Assembly (NCBI GenBank): GCA_913063265.1
Contig: CAJXZG010000049.1
Coordinates: forward strand, 1-38,886
Origin: an uncultured Prolixibacteraceae bacterium
GTDB taxonomy: Bacteria > Bacteroidota > Bacteroidia > Bacteroidales > Prolixibacteraceae
DNA length: 38,886 bases
Direction of reading: 5' to 3'
Shown piece after piece: positions 31,705 to 38,886 of this stretch; position 1 is the stretch's first letter; each line of letters begins with the position of its first letter. The notes beneath the pieces were generated by a model. That model was not told where the DNA came from and searched no databases. It was given only the letters and a program-made list of their open reading frames with translations. Both the position numbers and the translations under genes were made by a program.

Positions 31705-32937
31705 CTAATTCCAATTATCAAACAATCTATACTGGTTATCCGGGTATATCCTTTTTTGTTTTATCCGTTGGTTGCTAATTGTGTTTCTAATGTTGTGTGC
31801 AATTTCTTTTATCTCTGTTTTGAAATCGGTTTTCTGCCATTTAACGGACAAATATTTTCTTTTAACTGAATTGTAAATATTCCGATTTGTATTGAAGTAG
31901 TATTTTAAACCGGAATGAGACAATAACAAACTGTTTTCCTTCTGCATTTCGATATTTAATCCAGTAACTAAACATACTTTGTTGTTTGGGTTCTTGGGTG
32001 TAGGATTTGACCGTATATATAAAGTGTCAAATTTCGCACCCCCTGAGGTTAATTCTTTTGATTTTCGTTCGATTAAATCACTGATTTGTATTTGTAAGTT
32101 TTCAGAATAACGGGAGGTAATTTCTTTTAATTTACTCCGATGCTTGTTTAGTGCTGAATTTCGTTTGTTCTCGATTAATTCTTTCCAGTACAGAGGATTT
32201 TTATAATTCAACAACTGGTTATTTTCCTTTTTATTGATTGTAAAATCATAAAACAAAATATTCTGCCATTCATCTACTAAAAATTCCGGATAAATATTAT
32301 GCAATCCGAATTTCAATAAATCTTTGAGTGTGAAAATTCCTTTCTTGTTTAATTTCTCCATTTTCAGGAATTTAATTTCAAATCTCAAAATATCGTTATC
32401 AATCCGAAAACCTTTGTTTGAATAATGTTTGCGTTTATCGTATATTTTAATCAGATATTGCGAGTGTTCCACTTGAAAATATTTTCCCTCATCTCGTGTT
32501 GAAATTTCTCCAAATGGTTTCGATTTATGAATAAAACAGTAGTCAATTATTCGCCCGGTTTTACATGGAGGTTGAATATTTACACCAAATTCTATTGATT
32601 GTAAACGCAACATTTCAGGCAAAATATTGAACTTTGTTCTTAATTCAATCAATACATCAATCAAAGATTTGAATTTAAAATCGTTGTAATTGTGTGCGCC
32701 ATTGTTCCAAAATTTATGCAAACTCCCAAGCAAATAAACACTTCCGGTTTCGTAAATTCTAAATTCAATTCCTTTGTAAATTGCGTATTGATGAGGTGTT
32801 CGTTTTAAATTATTACGGTTAACCGTTTTTAATTCTCCGGTGTCCGGGTTGAAATCTCGATAAAAAAAATCCAATAGTTTATTATCTAACAAATCCCTGG
32901 GATTGATATTTATAATTGCCTTAACGAAGTCAATCAT
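31705..32937 (-). CDS. Probable replication initiator (phage gene II/X-like Rep)
   Basis: 410 aa. Characteristic segments: FNPDTGELKTV, YETGSVYLLGSLHKFWNNGAHNYNDF, LQSIEFGVNIQPP, HKSKPFGEI, and IKIYDKRKHYSNKG, as in Rep proteins of small Bacteroidota elements related to filamentous-phage replication proteins. Would nick element DNA to start rolling-circle replication after excision. An inverted repeat GTAATAC-GTTGCCA-GTATTAC lies just upstream (32957-32977). Family call from memory, moderate. Confidence 0.6.
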   Translation of the reverse strand: MIDFVKAIININPRDLLDNKLLDFFYRDFNPDTGELKTVNRNNLKRTPHQYAIYKGIEFRIYETGSVYLLGSLHKFWNNGAHNYNDFKFKSLIDVLIELRTKFNILPEMLRLQSIEFGVNIQPPCKTGRIIDYCFIHKSKPFGEISTRDEGKYFQVEHSQYLIKIYDKRKHYSNKGFRIDNDILRFEIKFLKMEKLNKKGIFTLKDLLKFGLHNIYPEFLVDEWQNILFYDFTINKKENNQLLNYKNPLYWKELIENKRNSALNKHRSKLKEITSRYSENLQIQISDLIERKSKELTSGGAKFDTLYIRSNPTPKNPNNKVCLVTGLNIEMQKENSLLLSHSGLKYYFNTNRNIYNSVKRKYLSVKWQKTDFKTEIKEIAHNIRNTISNQRIKQKRIYPDNQYRLFDNWN

Positions 32938-32956
32938 TTGTATTAACTTTGCAGGT

Positions 32957-32977
32957 GTAATACGTTGCCAGTATTAC
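32957..32977. repeat. Inverted repeat with TACGTTGCCAGT upstream of Rep
   Basis: GTAATAC-GTTGCCA-GTATTAC. TACGTTGCCAGT recurs in the same orientation at 33421-33432, at the start of the next gene. Candidate Rep-binding or operator site. Confidence 0.45.
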
Positions 32978-32994
32978 GACATTTGAACAACATT

Positions 32995-33022
32995 AAAGGG
33001 AGGAATTGAACAACCTCCCTTT
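32995..33022 (-). terminator. Terminator of the 33031-33438 gene
   Basis: AAAGGGAGG ... CCTCCCTTT stem, 10-nt loop, just after the stop codon. Confidence 0.7.
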
Positions 33023-33030
33023 GTTGTTTC

Positions 33031-33438
33031 TTATACCGTAAAATGGATTTTAATTAATTCCTGAATTATGTGTTGCTTTGCAGGATAATAGTTCGGAAAA
33101 TAGTCTATAATCAGTCTATTTCGGTCGGTGGTAAATTGAAATAACAAAAGATGTTTTTTCCCCTTGTGAATACGGTCACCAAAAAATATATTCCTGTTTT
33201 TCGTGAATTTCAATCCGGTAACCAATTCTCCAGTTTTCCAATTTGATGTGGTTCTTAATCTCAAACATTCGACAAATCCCTCACCGCGAGAAAACCCCCT
33301 GAATTTTTCAATCCTGAGTGCCTTTGTGAGTTGATTTGCGCCCTTTTCAACCTGTTTTAACTCATAAGTAGAGTAAACCTTTAACGCCTTGTTTATTTGG
33401 TATAAATGGCGTATAAAATATACGTTGCCAGTTCCCAT
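33031..33438 (-). CDS. Small element protein, unknown
   Basis: 135 aa, basic, with no membrane segment (YELKQVEKGANQLTKALRIEKFRGFSRGEGFVECLRLR; LLLFQFTTDRNRLIIDYFP). Starts 2 nt after the HTH gene, so co-translated with it. Likely a replication or mobilisation accessory by position. Confidence 0.65.
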   Translation of the reverse strand: MGTGNVYFIRHLYQINKALKVYSTYELKQVEKGANQLTKALRIEKFRGFSRGEGFVECLRLRTTSNWKTGELVTGLKFTKNRNIFFGDRIHKGKKHLLLFQFTTDRNRLIIDYFPNYYPAKQHIIQELIKIHFTV

Positions 33439-33440
33439 GA

Positions 33441-33719
33441 TTATAAGTTTAAGGGTTTAATACTTTGCTCTACTTCGTGCCTTTTATAATACACACGGTT
33501 ACCGATACCATATGCACGTAATTTTTTACGTTTTGTCCAGTTGTGGACTGTGGACAAATCCACGTTCAGAAGTTCCTTAACTTCGTTCCGGGTTAAATAC
33601 TCTGTGGGTTCTTTGGGTTGAAACTCTTTTTTAAGTTGTTCCAACTGTTCGTTAACGCTTTTGATAATTGCGTTTTGTAACTGTTCGGGTGTAACCGAAA
33701 TAAACTGAATTTGTTTCAT
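33441..33719 (-). CDS. Excisionase-like helix-turn-helix protein
   Basis: 92 aa. YLTRNEVKELLNVDLSTVHNWTKRKKLRAYGIGNRVYYKRHEVEQSI is an HTH_17/MerR-type DNA-binding domain as in excisionases of Bacteroidota elements; an N-terminal coiled region precedes it. Probably controls excision or replication genes. Confidence 0.85.
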   Translation of the reverse strand: MKQIQFISVTPEQLQNAIIKSVNEQLEQLKKEFQPKEPTEYLTRNEVKELLNVDLSTVHNWTKRKKLRAYGIGNRVYYKRHEVEQSIKPLNL

Positions 33720-33835
33720 GTGAATACTTTAAAAATTTGTATTCACAAATGAAATTCACGTTTAATTCAACTATTTTGTACTTAAATATTCGATAGTGTT
33801 CAAAAACTATTCAATGTTGTTCAATGTAATAAAAT

Positions 33836-34672
33836 TCAACTTTGACCTTTCCAATATCGTTTTAAAAGTGGTTGAATAGTATCGTAATATTTGGTAGTTT
33901 TCGGTTGTATTTTTGACATTGTTTCATTGTACTCTGAACTAATAAATTTTATATATTCTAATTGTGTACAATTCAAAAGGTCTTCGTATTCCAAAAACCA
34001 AAATAGATTTGAATATTTGGCTTTCCTTGAATTATCATCTTTTGTATATTTCTCATTCAAAAAGCAAAATAAATCATAACCTTTTTCTTTAAATATTTCA
34101 GGAAAAAGATTCTCATTTATTTGTTCTAATTCGACAGATTCATCTTTAACTTTTTCGAGTTTTTTATTTAATATTGATTTGACTCTCAAAATATTGAAGT
34201 CTTCAAATGGGTGCGTTTTTTTCCCCATTTTATCATAGTCGGGCATTGTTATCCCTTTAAATTTCCCCGTTGGTTCATATTTTATAACTGGAATTTCCCA
34301 ACCTTCCTGTCTGTAAATTTTTATACTCTCCGAGTGAATTCTTTCCAAAAAATCCATAGTATAATAAACTTCAACATCTCGCAATACAATTTTTGTTTTT
34401 AATTCATCAAAATTCGAAGTTACATTTTCAAGATAATTGTAAATCTCAATATCAGATAGTTCATATTCTACTTCATATTCTGTTGCATCTTTAAATAGTG
34501 GTTCTAATTTTTTTCTTAATTCATTGCTACAGGTAGAAATAAATGACTGAATCTCCGTTAAAGTTCCAAATATCTTTTGATTGTCTACGGTCAATTCAAA
34601 TTGTTTTTTCTTGTTGGTAATTGAATCTAAAAATTGATTTAATCTAAGGTTTAGATAATCTTCATTTGCCAT
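33836..34672 (-). CDS. Element protein of unknown function next to integrase
   Basis: 278 aa, charged and mostly helical (NLRLNQFLDSITNKKKQFELTVDNQKIFGTLTEIQSFIS). No membrane segment and no motif I recognise. Starts about 30 nt after the integrase stop on the same strand, so likely in the same operon. Confidence 0.7.
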   Translation of the reverse strand: MANEDYLNLRLNQFLDSITNKKKQFELTVDNQKIFGTLTEIQSFISTCSNELRKKLEPLFKDATEYEVEYELSDIEIYNYLENVTSNFDELKTKIVLRDVEVYYTMDFLERIHSESIKIYRQEGWEIPVIKYEPTGKFKGITMPDYDKMGKKTHPFEDFNILRVKSILNKKLEKVKDESVELEQINENLFPEIFKEKGYDLFCFLNEKYTKDDNSRKAKYSNLFWFLEYEDLLNCTQLEYIKFISSEYNETMSKIQPKTTKYYDTIQPLLKRYWKGQS

Positions 34673-34703
34673 TTGAACACAATTTTAGAGGATTAAAGAA
34701 AGT

Positions 34704-36020
34704 TTAGTTTGCCTCCCTTAAAATATTCATTCGAGGCTCTTTTTTTAGTTTTTGTTTAAGTATCTCAAAGTATTCTGCAATTTGGGTTGCATAGTCGTTT
34801 TGAGATTTGCCAATATACTCTAAAAATTGTTTTTCTGTACTGTGGGCGGTTATGCTTATTAACAGGGCGGTTGGCATTTCGCCATAAAAGTTAGTAGCAA
34901 ACGAACGTCTGCAAACGTGCGAAGTAACTAATTCATGTTTGGGGTAAACTCCTTTTAACTTTCTCCCCGATTCTTCATCCAGTTTTGCGCCCTCTGTGTG
35001 TTCATTAATTCCTGCTATTTCGCAAAGGTCTTTAATGTGTTTATTAAACTTTTGCGCTGATAATTTTGTCGGAAATTCACCGTTTCTTTTATCCAATATT
35101 TCACGCACTTTCCATGCCATTGGGATTGAAACAGGTTTGCCGGTTTTAACCTGAGTTAATTCAATTAATTCTAAGTTATCGCGTTTAACAATGTTTGTTT
35201 TTGTTAATGTTAAAAGGTCTGAAACACGTTGCCCGATATAACAACCAATAATTAACCAATCTCTCGCGTTTTCCAATGCTTCGCGTTCAAAGGTCTTTTT
35301 TTCTATTATTTCCAGTTCATCAAAAGACAAATATATTTTTGATGCTTTTTCAGTAAAACCTTTTATTTGCTTTAACTGTGGGTGCACTTCGTAACCGTTT
35401 AAATTTGCATCTAAACAAACGGTTTTTAAAAATCTGATATAACGCCCTGCTGAGTTAGAATTTAGTTTGTCAACCTCTGTAAAATATTTTAAAAGGTCGT
35501 TTCTGAACTTCACATTAACATCTTTAACGTAAAATGTTTTCTTTTTGAATTTCTGGTAATCTTCAATTTTATGTTTTAATGTGGTGTACTTTTGGATCGT
35601 ACCGTGTGAAACTCCACGTTTCCCATTCGGAAATTCTTTAAAAGGTAAATTATCTATATAAACTTGAATGTAATTTACAAGGCGGTCAACATCTGTTTTT
35701 TGTTGCTTTCCATTGATAATATCAATCTGTTCTTGTAACCAGTTACCATTAATTTCAATACCTGATTTATTTGCCTCATTTAGTTTGTCGTCAATCTTTG
35801 TACTAAGTTTTTCTAAATTACTTTTCAGGTTATTTCTTCTCTTTTTCTGTTCCTCATCATTACCTCCGTTAACAGGCATTGAATTTTTGTCACTCCAATC
35901 TTCCTGCCTAACATGAAAACCTGTTTTTCGTTTGTAAACGTTGTTACGGTCGATGGATAAACGTAAATAAATAGGTGCAAGGTCTTTTTTACTTTGAAGT
36001 AAGAATTTGATAGTTGCCAT
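34704..36020 (-). CDS. Tyrosine recombinase (integrase) of the element
   Basis: 438 aa. N-terminal arm-binding and SAM-like core-binding domains (KFKKKTFYVKDVNVKFRNDLLKYF), then the catalytic domain with Arg265 in IGQRVSDLL, His368 and Arg371 in HVCRRSFATN, His393 in TAHSTEK and Tyr402 in FLEYIGKS: the complete R-H-R-H-Y set. Integrates the element at the tRNA-Ala 3' end, 200 bp from attR. Confidence 0.95.
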   Translation of the reverse strand: MATIKFLLQSKKDLAPIYLRLSIDRNNVYKRKTGFHVRQEDWSDKNSMPVNGGNDEEQKKRRNNLKSNLEKLSTKIDDKLNEANKSGIEINGNWLQEQIDIINGKQQKTDVDRLVNYIQVYIDNLPFKEFPNGKRGVSHGTIQKYTTLKHKIEDYQKFKKKTFYVKDVNVKFRNDLLKYFTEVDKLNSNSAGRYIRFLKTVCLDANLNGYEVHPQLKQIKGFTEKASKIYLSFDELEIIEKKTFEREALENARDWLIIGCYIGQRVSDLLTLTKTNIVKRDNLELIELTQVKTGKPVSIPMAWKVREILDKRNGEFPTKLSAQKFNKHIKDLCEIAGINEHTEGAKLDEESGRKLKGVYPKHELVTSHVCRRSFATNFYGEMPTALLISITAHSTEKQFLEYIGKSQNDYATQIAEYFEILKQKLKKEPRMNILREAN

Positions 36021-36223
36021 TTTATGAAGATTTGAACATTTGAACTAATACAAATATACAAAACTTTGACAACATCTAGTCAACCAAATTGCTATTTTAG
36101 TCAACCATATTCTATTCTATTCAATAACCAACACAATTAACGAATCCCTATAATGCTTTATTCTATTGCTTTTTATGTAGTATTTATCAACTATTCAGAA
36201 TTGTATAAAATTGTTGGTTTCCG

Positions 36224-36239
36224 TTCCGCTATTCTCCAC
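36224..36239 (+). other. attR core of the integrative element
   Basis: TTCCGCTATTCTCCAC, exact copy of the tRNA-Ala 3' end, with no tRNA body in front of it. Confidence 0.88.
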
Positions 36240-36249
36240 CTGATTTACA

Positions 36250-36285
36250 GAGACTTGCAGAATTTTATTTGCAGGTCTTTTTCAA
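36250..36285 (+). terminator. Original tRNA-Ala terminator displaced by the element
   Basis: AGACTTGCA ... TGCAGGTCT with TTTTT, right behind attR; position and strength fit the host terminator before insertion. Confidence 0.8.
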
Positions 36286-36843
36286 TTTTAATATACAAAA
36301 TTATATCTCTTATTCAATATTTTTTGTAACAAGTCATGCTATAATCCCTCTTGTTATAAATTACCCTCTGATAGTATAGAAAAATCCATTTTATATAATT
36401 CCCTTAATTATATCATTTCTCCTAATTCATTAAATAACTGACCTATAATGAATTGCGAATTTCAAAGGAAGCTCAACTTTTCACAAATTTTATGTTTCAC
36501 TTCCATTACTTAAATTGCAATTAATAAGATTTATTAACCTTTTAATATTTTATACGTATTTTAATTTGTATATTAGTTACTTATTGAAGAAACTATTATA
36601 TCGTATTACGGTTTGTTATTTGACCATGGTACACATGAAATTAATTTTATACACCTATTATAATTTGAATATATTTTTCTAAAAATGGTTTTTAAATTTT
36701 GTGTATTCATTTAAGATTTGTATTACAACATATTTTCGGTGCATGGGAAATGGAAAACGTCTCCAAAAATAACCGCAATATGGGTGGAGTCTCTTTCACA
36801 TTTTAGAACACATACATTATAAAGACGATTATTAACTAAAATA
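36286..36843. other. AT-rich spacer without recognised gene
   Basis: About 560 bp. No convincing coding frame. It should contain the promoter for the 36858 gene; no box is clear enough to report. Confidence 0.5.
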
Positions 36844-36857
36844 AAGGAGGTAATATC

Positions 36858-37376
36858 ATGCCAGTAGGAGTTGATGACGCAATAATTTTGGGAGCTGGGA
36901 TTGTACTCGGCTGGGGAGTTTCTAAAATAACTGAAGATGATGATGCGCCTATTGTTAGCAACTTGACAGTTGTGCAAGAAATTGTGAGATGTAAGGAGAC
37001 CATCGTTAAAGTGAGGGTGACTATCGAAGAAGATGCGTACTGGTATCAGGATGATTCTGGTCTATCTCAGGTCACTGTTGCTGGTGAGGACGGTAAGACA
37101 TTTACAATGTATCCGAAAAAATCTGGTGCGTTCAAAGAGGACTTTGAGTTCTGGTTAACACACAAGAGTTGTCGTAGCGAGGCTGTCATTACTTTGGTGC
37201 CCGAAGATAAGAGCTCAAACAAGCAGGGGATTCGCAAGATTGTTAATGTTACACCTCCGTACTGCTGCGATCCAGCACAGGCGACAGCACATGGTTGTGA
37301 TTGCAATGGCTTCAATAATACAAGCTCTGGTCACGTTTCCTTATTCCCAGGGCAGTTGAATTCTGAATCTGAATAA
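36858..37376 (+). CDS. Small protein with N-terminal hydrophobic segment and Cys-rich tail, unknown
   Basis: 172 aa. N-terminal hydrophobic stretch (AIILGAGIVLGWGVSKI) that could be a membrane anchor, a beta-rich middle (TVVQEIVRCKETIVKVRVTIEEDAYWYQDD; EAVITLVPEDKSS), and a C-terminal PPYCCDPAQATAHGCDCNG. A textbook AAGGAGGT precedes the ATG by 6 nt, uncommon in Bacteroidota, and base composition is richer in GC than the surroundings. Family not recognised; possibly recently acquired. Confidence 0.78.
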   Translation: MPVGVDDAIILGAGIVLGWGVSKITEDDDAPIVSNLTVVQEIVRCKETIVKVRVTIEEDAYWYQDDSGLSQVTVAGEDGKTFTMYPKKSGAFKEDFEFWLTHKSCRSEAVITLVPEDKSSNKQGIRKIVNVTPPYCCDPAQATAHGCDCNGFNNTSSGHVSLFPGQLNSESE

Positions 37377-38210
37377 TGATGTTCCTTTTTCAAAATTCGG
37401 TCATTGCTCTGTTCCATTACTGAATTTATCATCTATTTTCATTAATCATAGATTAGGTATAATTATATTTACTTTGCTTATAGTATTGCATTTCTGCTCC
37501 GTAAAAATCTTTATTTCACAACAGGAAATTGCGACTCTTTTTTATTTGCATATTTAGGTATTTCTTGATACCCAATTGCTGTCAGTTAATTATTTCATAG
37601 AAATATGAACAATCCAATACGATGTATAATTCTGATTAGGGACATTATTGGATAGCTTTGGTTTATAGCTCAGAAGCACACCGCTCTTCTATAATATCGC
37701 ATTATGTAAATGTAATTTTGGATTGTTTATTGTGGTGTAAACCAATAAGGCGCAATGGCATAACTATCTTTGTGTATTTCGTGTACTGGATTAAATTGTT
37801 GTTTTTCGTATGGCATAGCAAATTATGCAGAATCTGTTTTTACAGTATTTGCCGTACATTTCTCCATCGGCATCGATAACATTATTCAGACAGTGATATG
37901 AGTTCCGGCAGGCTTGCACGCTTTCATGCTCCCCCTTTTCTTTTGCAACATCAATAAAAAGCTAAAACCATCTTATGGATTATTAGCTTTCGCCTGGCTC
38001 TGTTTACTAATGTTTGTTTGTAAGATATATCAGTTCTTTCTCTCTATACCAAAGCGACTGGAGACTTTTGTCCGTTTTTTTGTGTTCCACTTTCTGCTAA
38101 TGTATTTTAAATCAGGGATTTTTAACACTTTTGGTCAATAAATGGACATTAAATTTTATGGTAACGAATTATTAGTATATTAGTATGTTATAACATTTTT
38201 GTCGAAACCA
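37377..38210. other. AT-rich spacer before the FecI-like gene
   Basis: About 830 bp. Short frames (for example 37914-38141) lack ribosome sites and plausible composition. A palindrome TGTTATAACA at 38186-38195 lies just upstream of the sigma gene and could be part of its promoter or operator. Confidence 0.5.
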
Positions 38211-38768
38211 ATGTGGTTAACAGGAATTTTCTTCAAAAAGGATAGTAAAAAAATCGATATTAAAGAGTTTAATCAAATCTTTTCTGAATATTATCCTTCC
38301 CTCGTCATTTATGCCTCTAAATTTTTTCATGATATTAATATAGCACGAGATATTGTACAAGAAACATTCATCGTTTTTTGGGAAGAGAATGAAAAACTTA
38401 GGAATAAGAACCTTGTTAAACCATATCTGTTTAAATCTGTACGAAACAGAGCGTTAAATTTTAAAAAGAAAGAAAACAAACATTCCAGCCTCGAAGAATT
38501 ATTTGACAAGTTTAACCCGAAGCCAGGAATTTCGAACCAGCCCGATGCATTTGATGTTATTTCGTATGTCGATTTGCAAAAAGACATTGAAAAAGCAATA
38601 TGTGAGCTGCCTGAACAACGACAAATGATATTTAGGATGAGTCGTTTTCAGGATCTTAAACATAAAGAAATTGCTGAAAAACTAAAAATCTCACCAAAAA
38701 CTGTTGAAACTCAAATTTACCGTTCACTTTCTTTTTTGAGAGAAAAATTGAAAAAATATTTGGATTAA
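38211..38768 (+). CDS. FecI-like ECF sigma factor (TIGR02985 type)
   Basis: 185 aa from the ATG at 38211; an in-frame TTG 12 bases earlier is the alternative. Sigma-2: FNQIFSEYYPSLVIYASKFFHDINIARDIVQETFIVFWE. Sigma-4: ICELPEQRQMIFRMSRFQDLKHKEIAEKLKISPKTVETQIYRSLSFLREKL. This type usually works with a FecR anti-sigma and a SusC/SusD pair for glycan uptake; such a gene seems to begin 92 bp later. Different subfamily from the sigma factor at 22366. Confidence 0.92.
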   Translation: MWLTGIFFKKDSKKIDIKEFNQIFSEYYPSLVIYASKFFHDINIARDIVQETFIVFWEENEKLRNKNLVKPYLFKSVRNRALNFKKKENKHSSLEELFDKFNPKPGISNQPDAFDVISYVDLQKDIEKAICELPEQRQMIFRMSRFQDLKHKEIAEKLKISPKTVETQIYRSLSFLREKLKKYLD

Positions 38769-38859
38769 TCCCCTGAAATGTGTTTTGCAACATAAAAAAA
38801 ACTATGCTTTGCTGTAAGTGATGCGTTCTGTTTTTTGTCCTTATATGCAAACTGACGTT

Positions 38860-38886
38860 ATGGATCCTAAAATAGAAACATTATTT
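38860..38886 (+). CDS. Start of a probable FecR-type anti-sigma factor (partial)
   Basis: Nine codons, MDPKIETLF, before the window ends. Assigned only by context behind a FecI-like gene. Confidence 0.35.

Larger units (their letters stand above)
26511..36223. mobile_element. 9.7-kb integrative element in tRNA-Ala
   Basis: Bounded by 16-bp direct repeats of the tRNA-Ala 3' end, with a tyrosine recombinase gene next to the right repeat. Contents: integrase, a gene of unknown function, an HTH excisionase-like gene, a small gene, a probable replication initiator, and a cargo of DUF2971, small membrane proteins, an HU-like protein and a lipoprotein. No relaxase or transfer genes are visible, so it is at most mobilisable. 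Most genes run on the minus strand. Confidence 0.88.

Noticed and set aside
36142..36223. Second tRNA-Ala at the right end of the element
   Set aside because: Only the last 16 bases of the tRNA are present; no D- or anticodon arm precedes them, so it is attR.
37658..38141. Two short plus-strand frames (73 and 75 codons)
   Set aside because: No ribosome sites, hydrophobic or Cys-rich random-looking composition, and no recognisable family.

Overview
The window is AT-rich Bacteroidota DNA, probably from the Marinilabiliales/Prolixibacteraceae side of the phylum (the rank is inferred). Supporting signs are a type IX secretion (T9SS) C-terminal sorting domain on a xylanase, DUF4136/DUF4251 envelope proteins, a polyproline TonB, a promoter of the TAnnTTTG type, short palindromes typical of the phylum, and tRNA genes without encoded CCA.

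Layout. (1) 1-6.5 kb, minus strand: an AdoMet (SAM-I) riboswitch leads a compact three-gene unit (HcyBio/DUF39, NIL-ferredoxin, UPF0280), followed by metH, which runs off the left edge. This reads as sulfide-based homocysteine synthesis feeding B12-dependent methionine synthase. (2) 6.65-7.17 kb: three 133-bp tRNA-like units in tandem, ending in an intact CAU tRNA. (3) 7.3-13.4 kb: a GH10 xylanase fused to a second barrel-like module, a stand-alone paralogue of that module, and a membrane-bound AraC/TolB-like/TPR regulator. (4) 13.5-23.7 kb: envelope-stress-like genes (three DUF4136 lipoproteins, DUF4251, two outer-membrane barrels, a small membrane protein, a PP2C phosphatase) around an ECF sigma factor. 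(5) 23.8-26.5 kb: hflX, tonB, tRNA-Ala(GGC). (6) 26.51-36.24 kb: a 9.7-kb integrative element in the 3' end of tRNA-Ala, with both 16-bp att copies, integrase, HTH protein, probable Rep and a cargo of membrane and DUF2971 proteins. (7) 36.2-38.9 kb: a Cys-rich protein with an unusually strong ribosome binding site, and a FecI-like sigma factor followed by the first nine codons of a probable anti-sigma gene.

The most interesting part is region 4. Eight sites on the minus strand share one 31-bp architecture, ATTAGGGTTTT - 15 nt - CTTAT (or CTTCT/CTGTT), which looks like an ECF promoter. Three lie directly before genes (DUF4251, a 91-aa membrane protein, PP2C). The other five each precede a predicted transcript of about 80-115 nt that ends in a strong terminator whose stem is closed by a GTTG/GTTA tetraloop. 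The conserved unpaired part of these five RNAs is complementary to a translation start of the form CTAAACTATGAAAAAA, a context that from general knowledge resembles MKK-type envelope genes such as SusC-like transporters. My hypothesis is a multicopy family of ECF-sigma-controlled small RNAs that repress envelope-protein translation, analogous in logic to the sigma-E/MicA/RybB arm of enterobacteria. The alternative for copies 1, 2 and 4 is a cis-acting attenuator leader. Copies 1 and 3 carry a palindrome inserted exactly in the pairing region. All functional statements are inferences from reading the sequence; no search or folding program was run.
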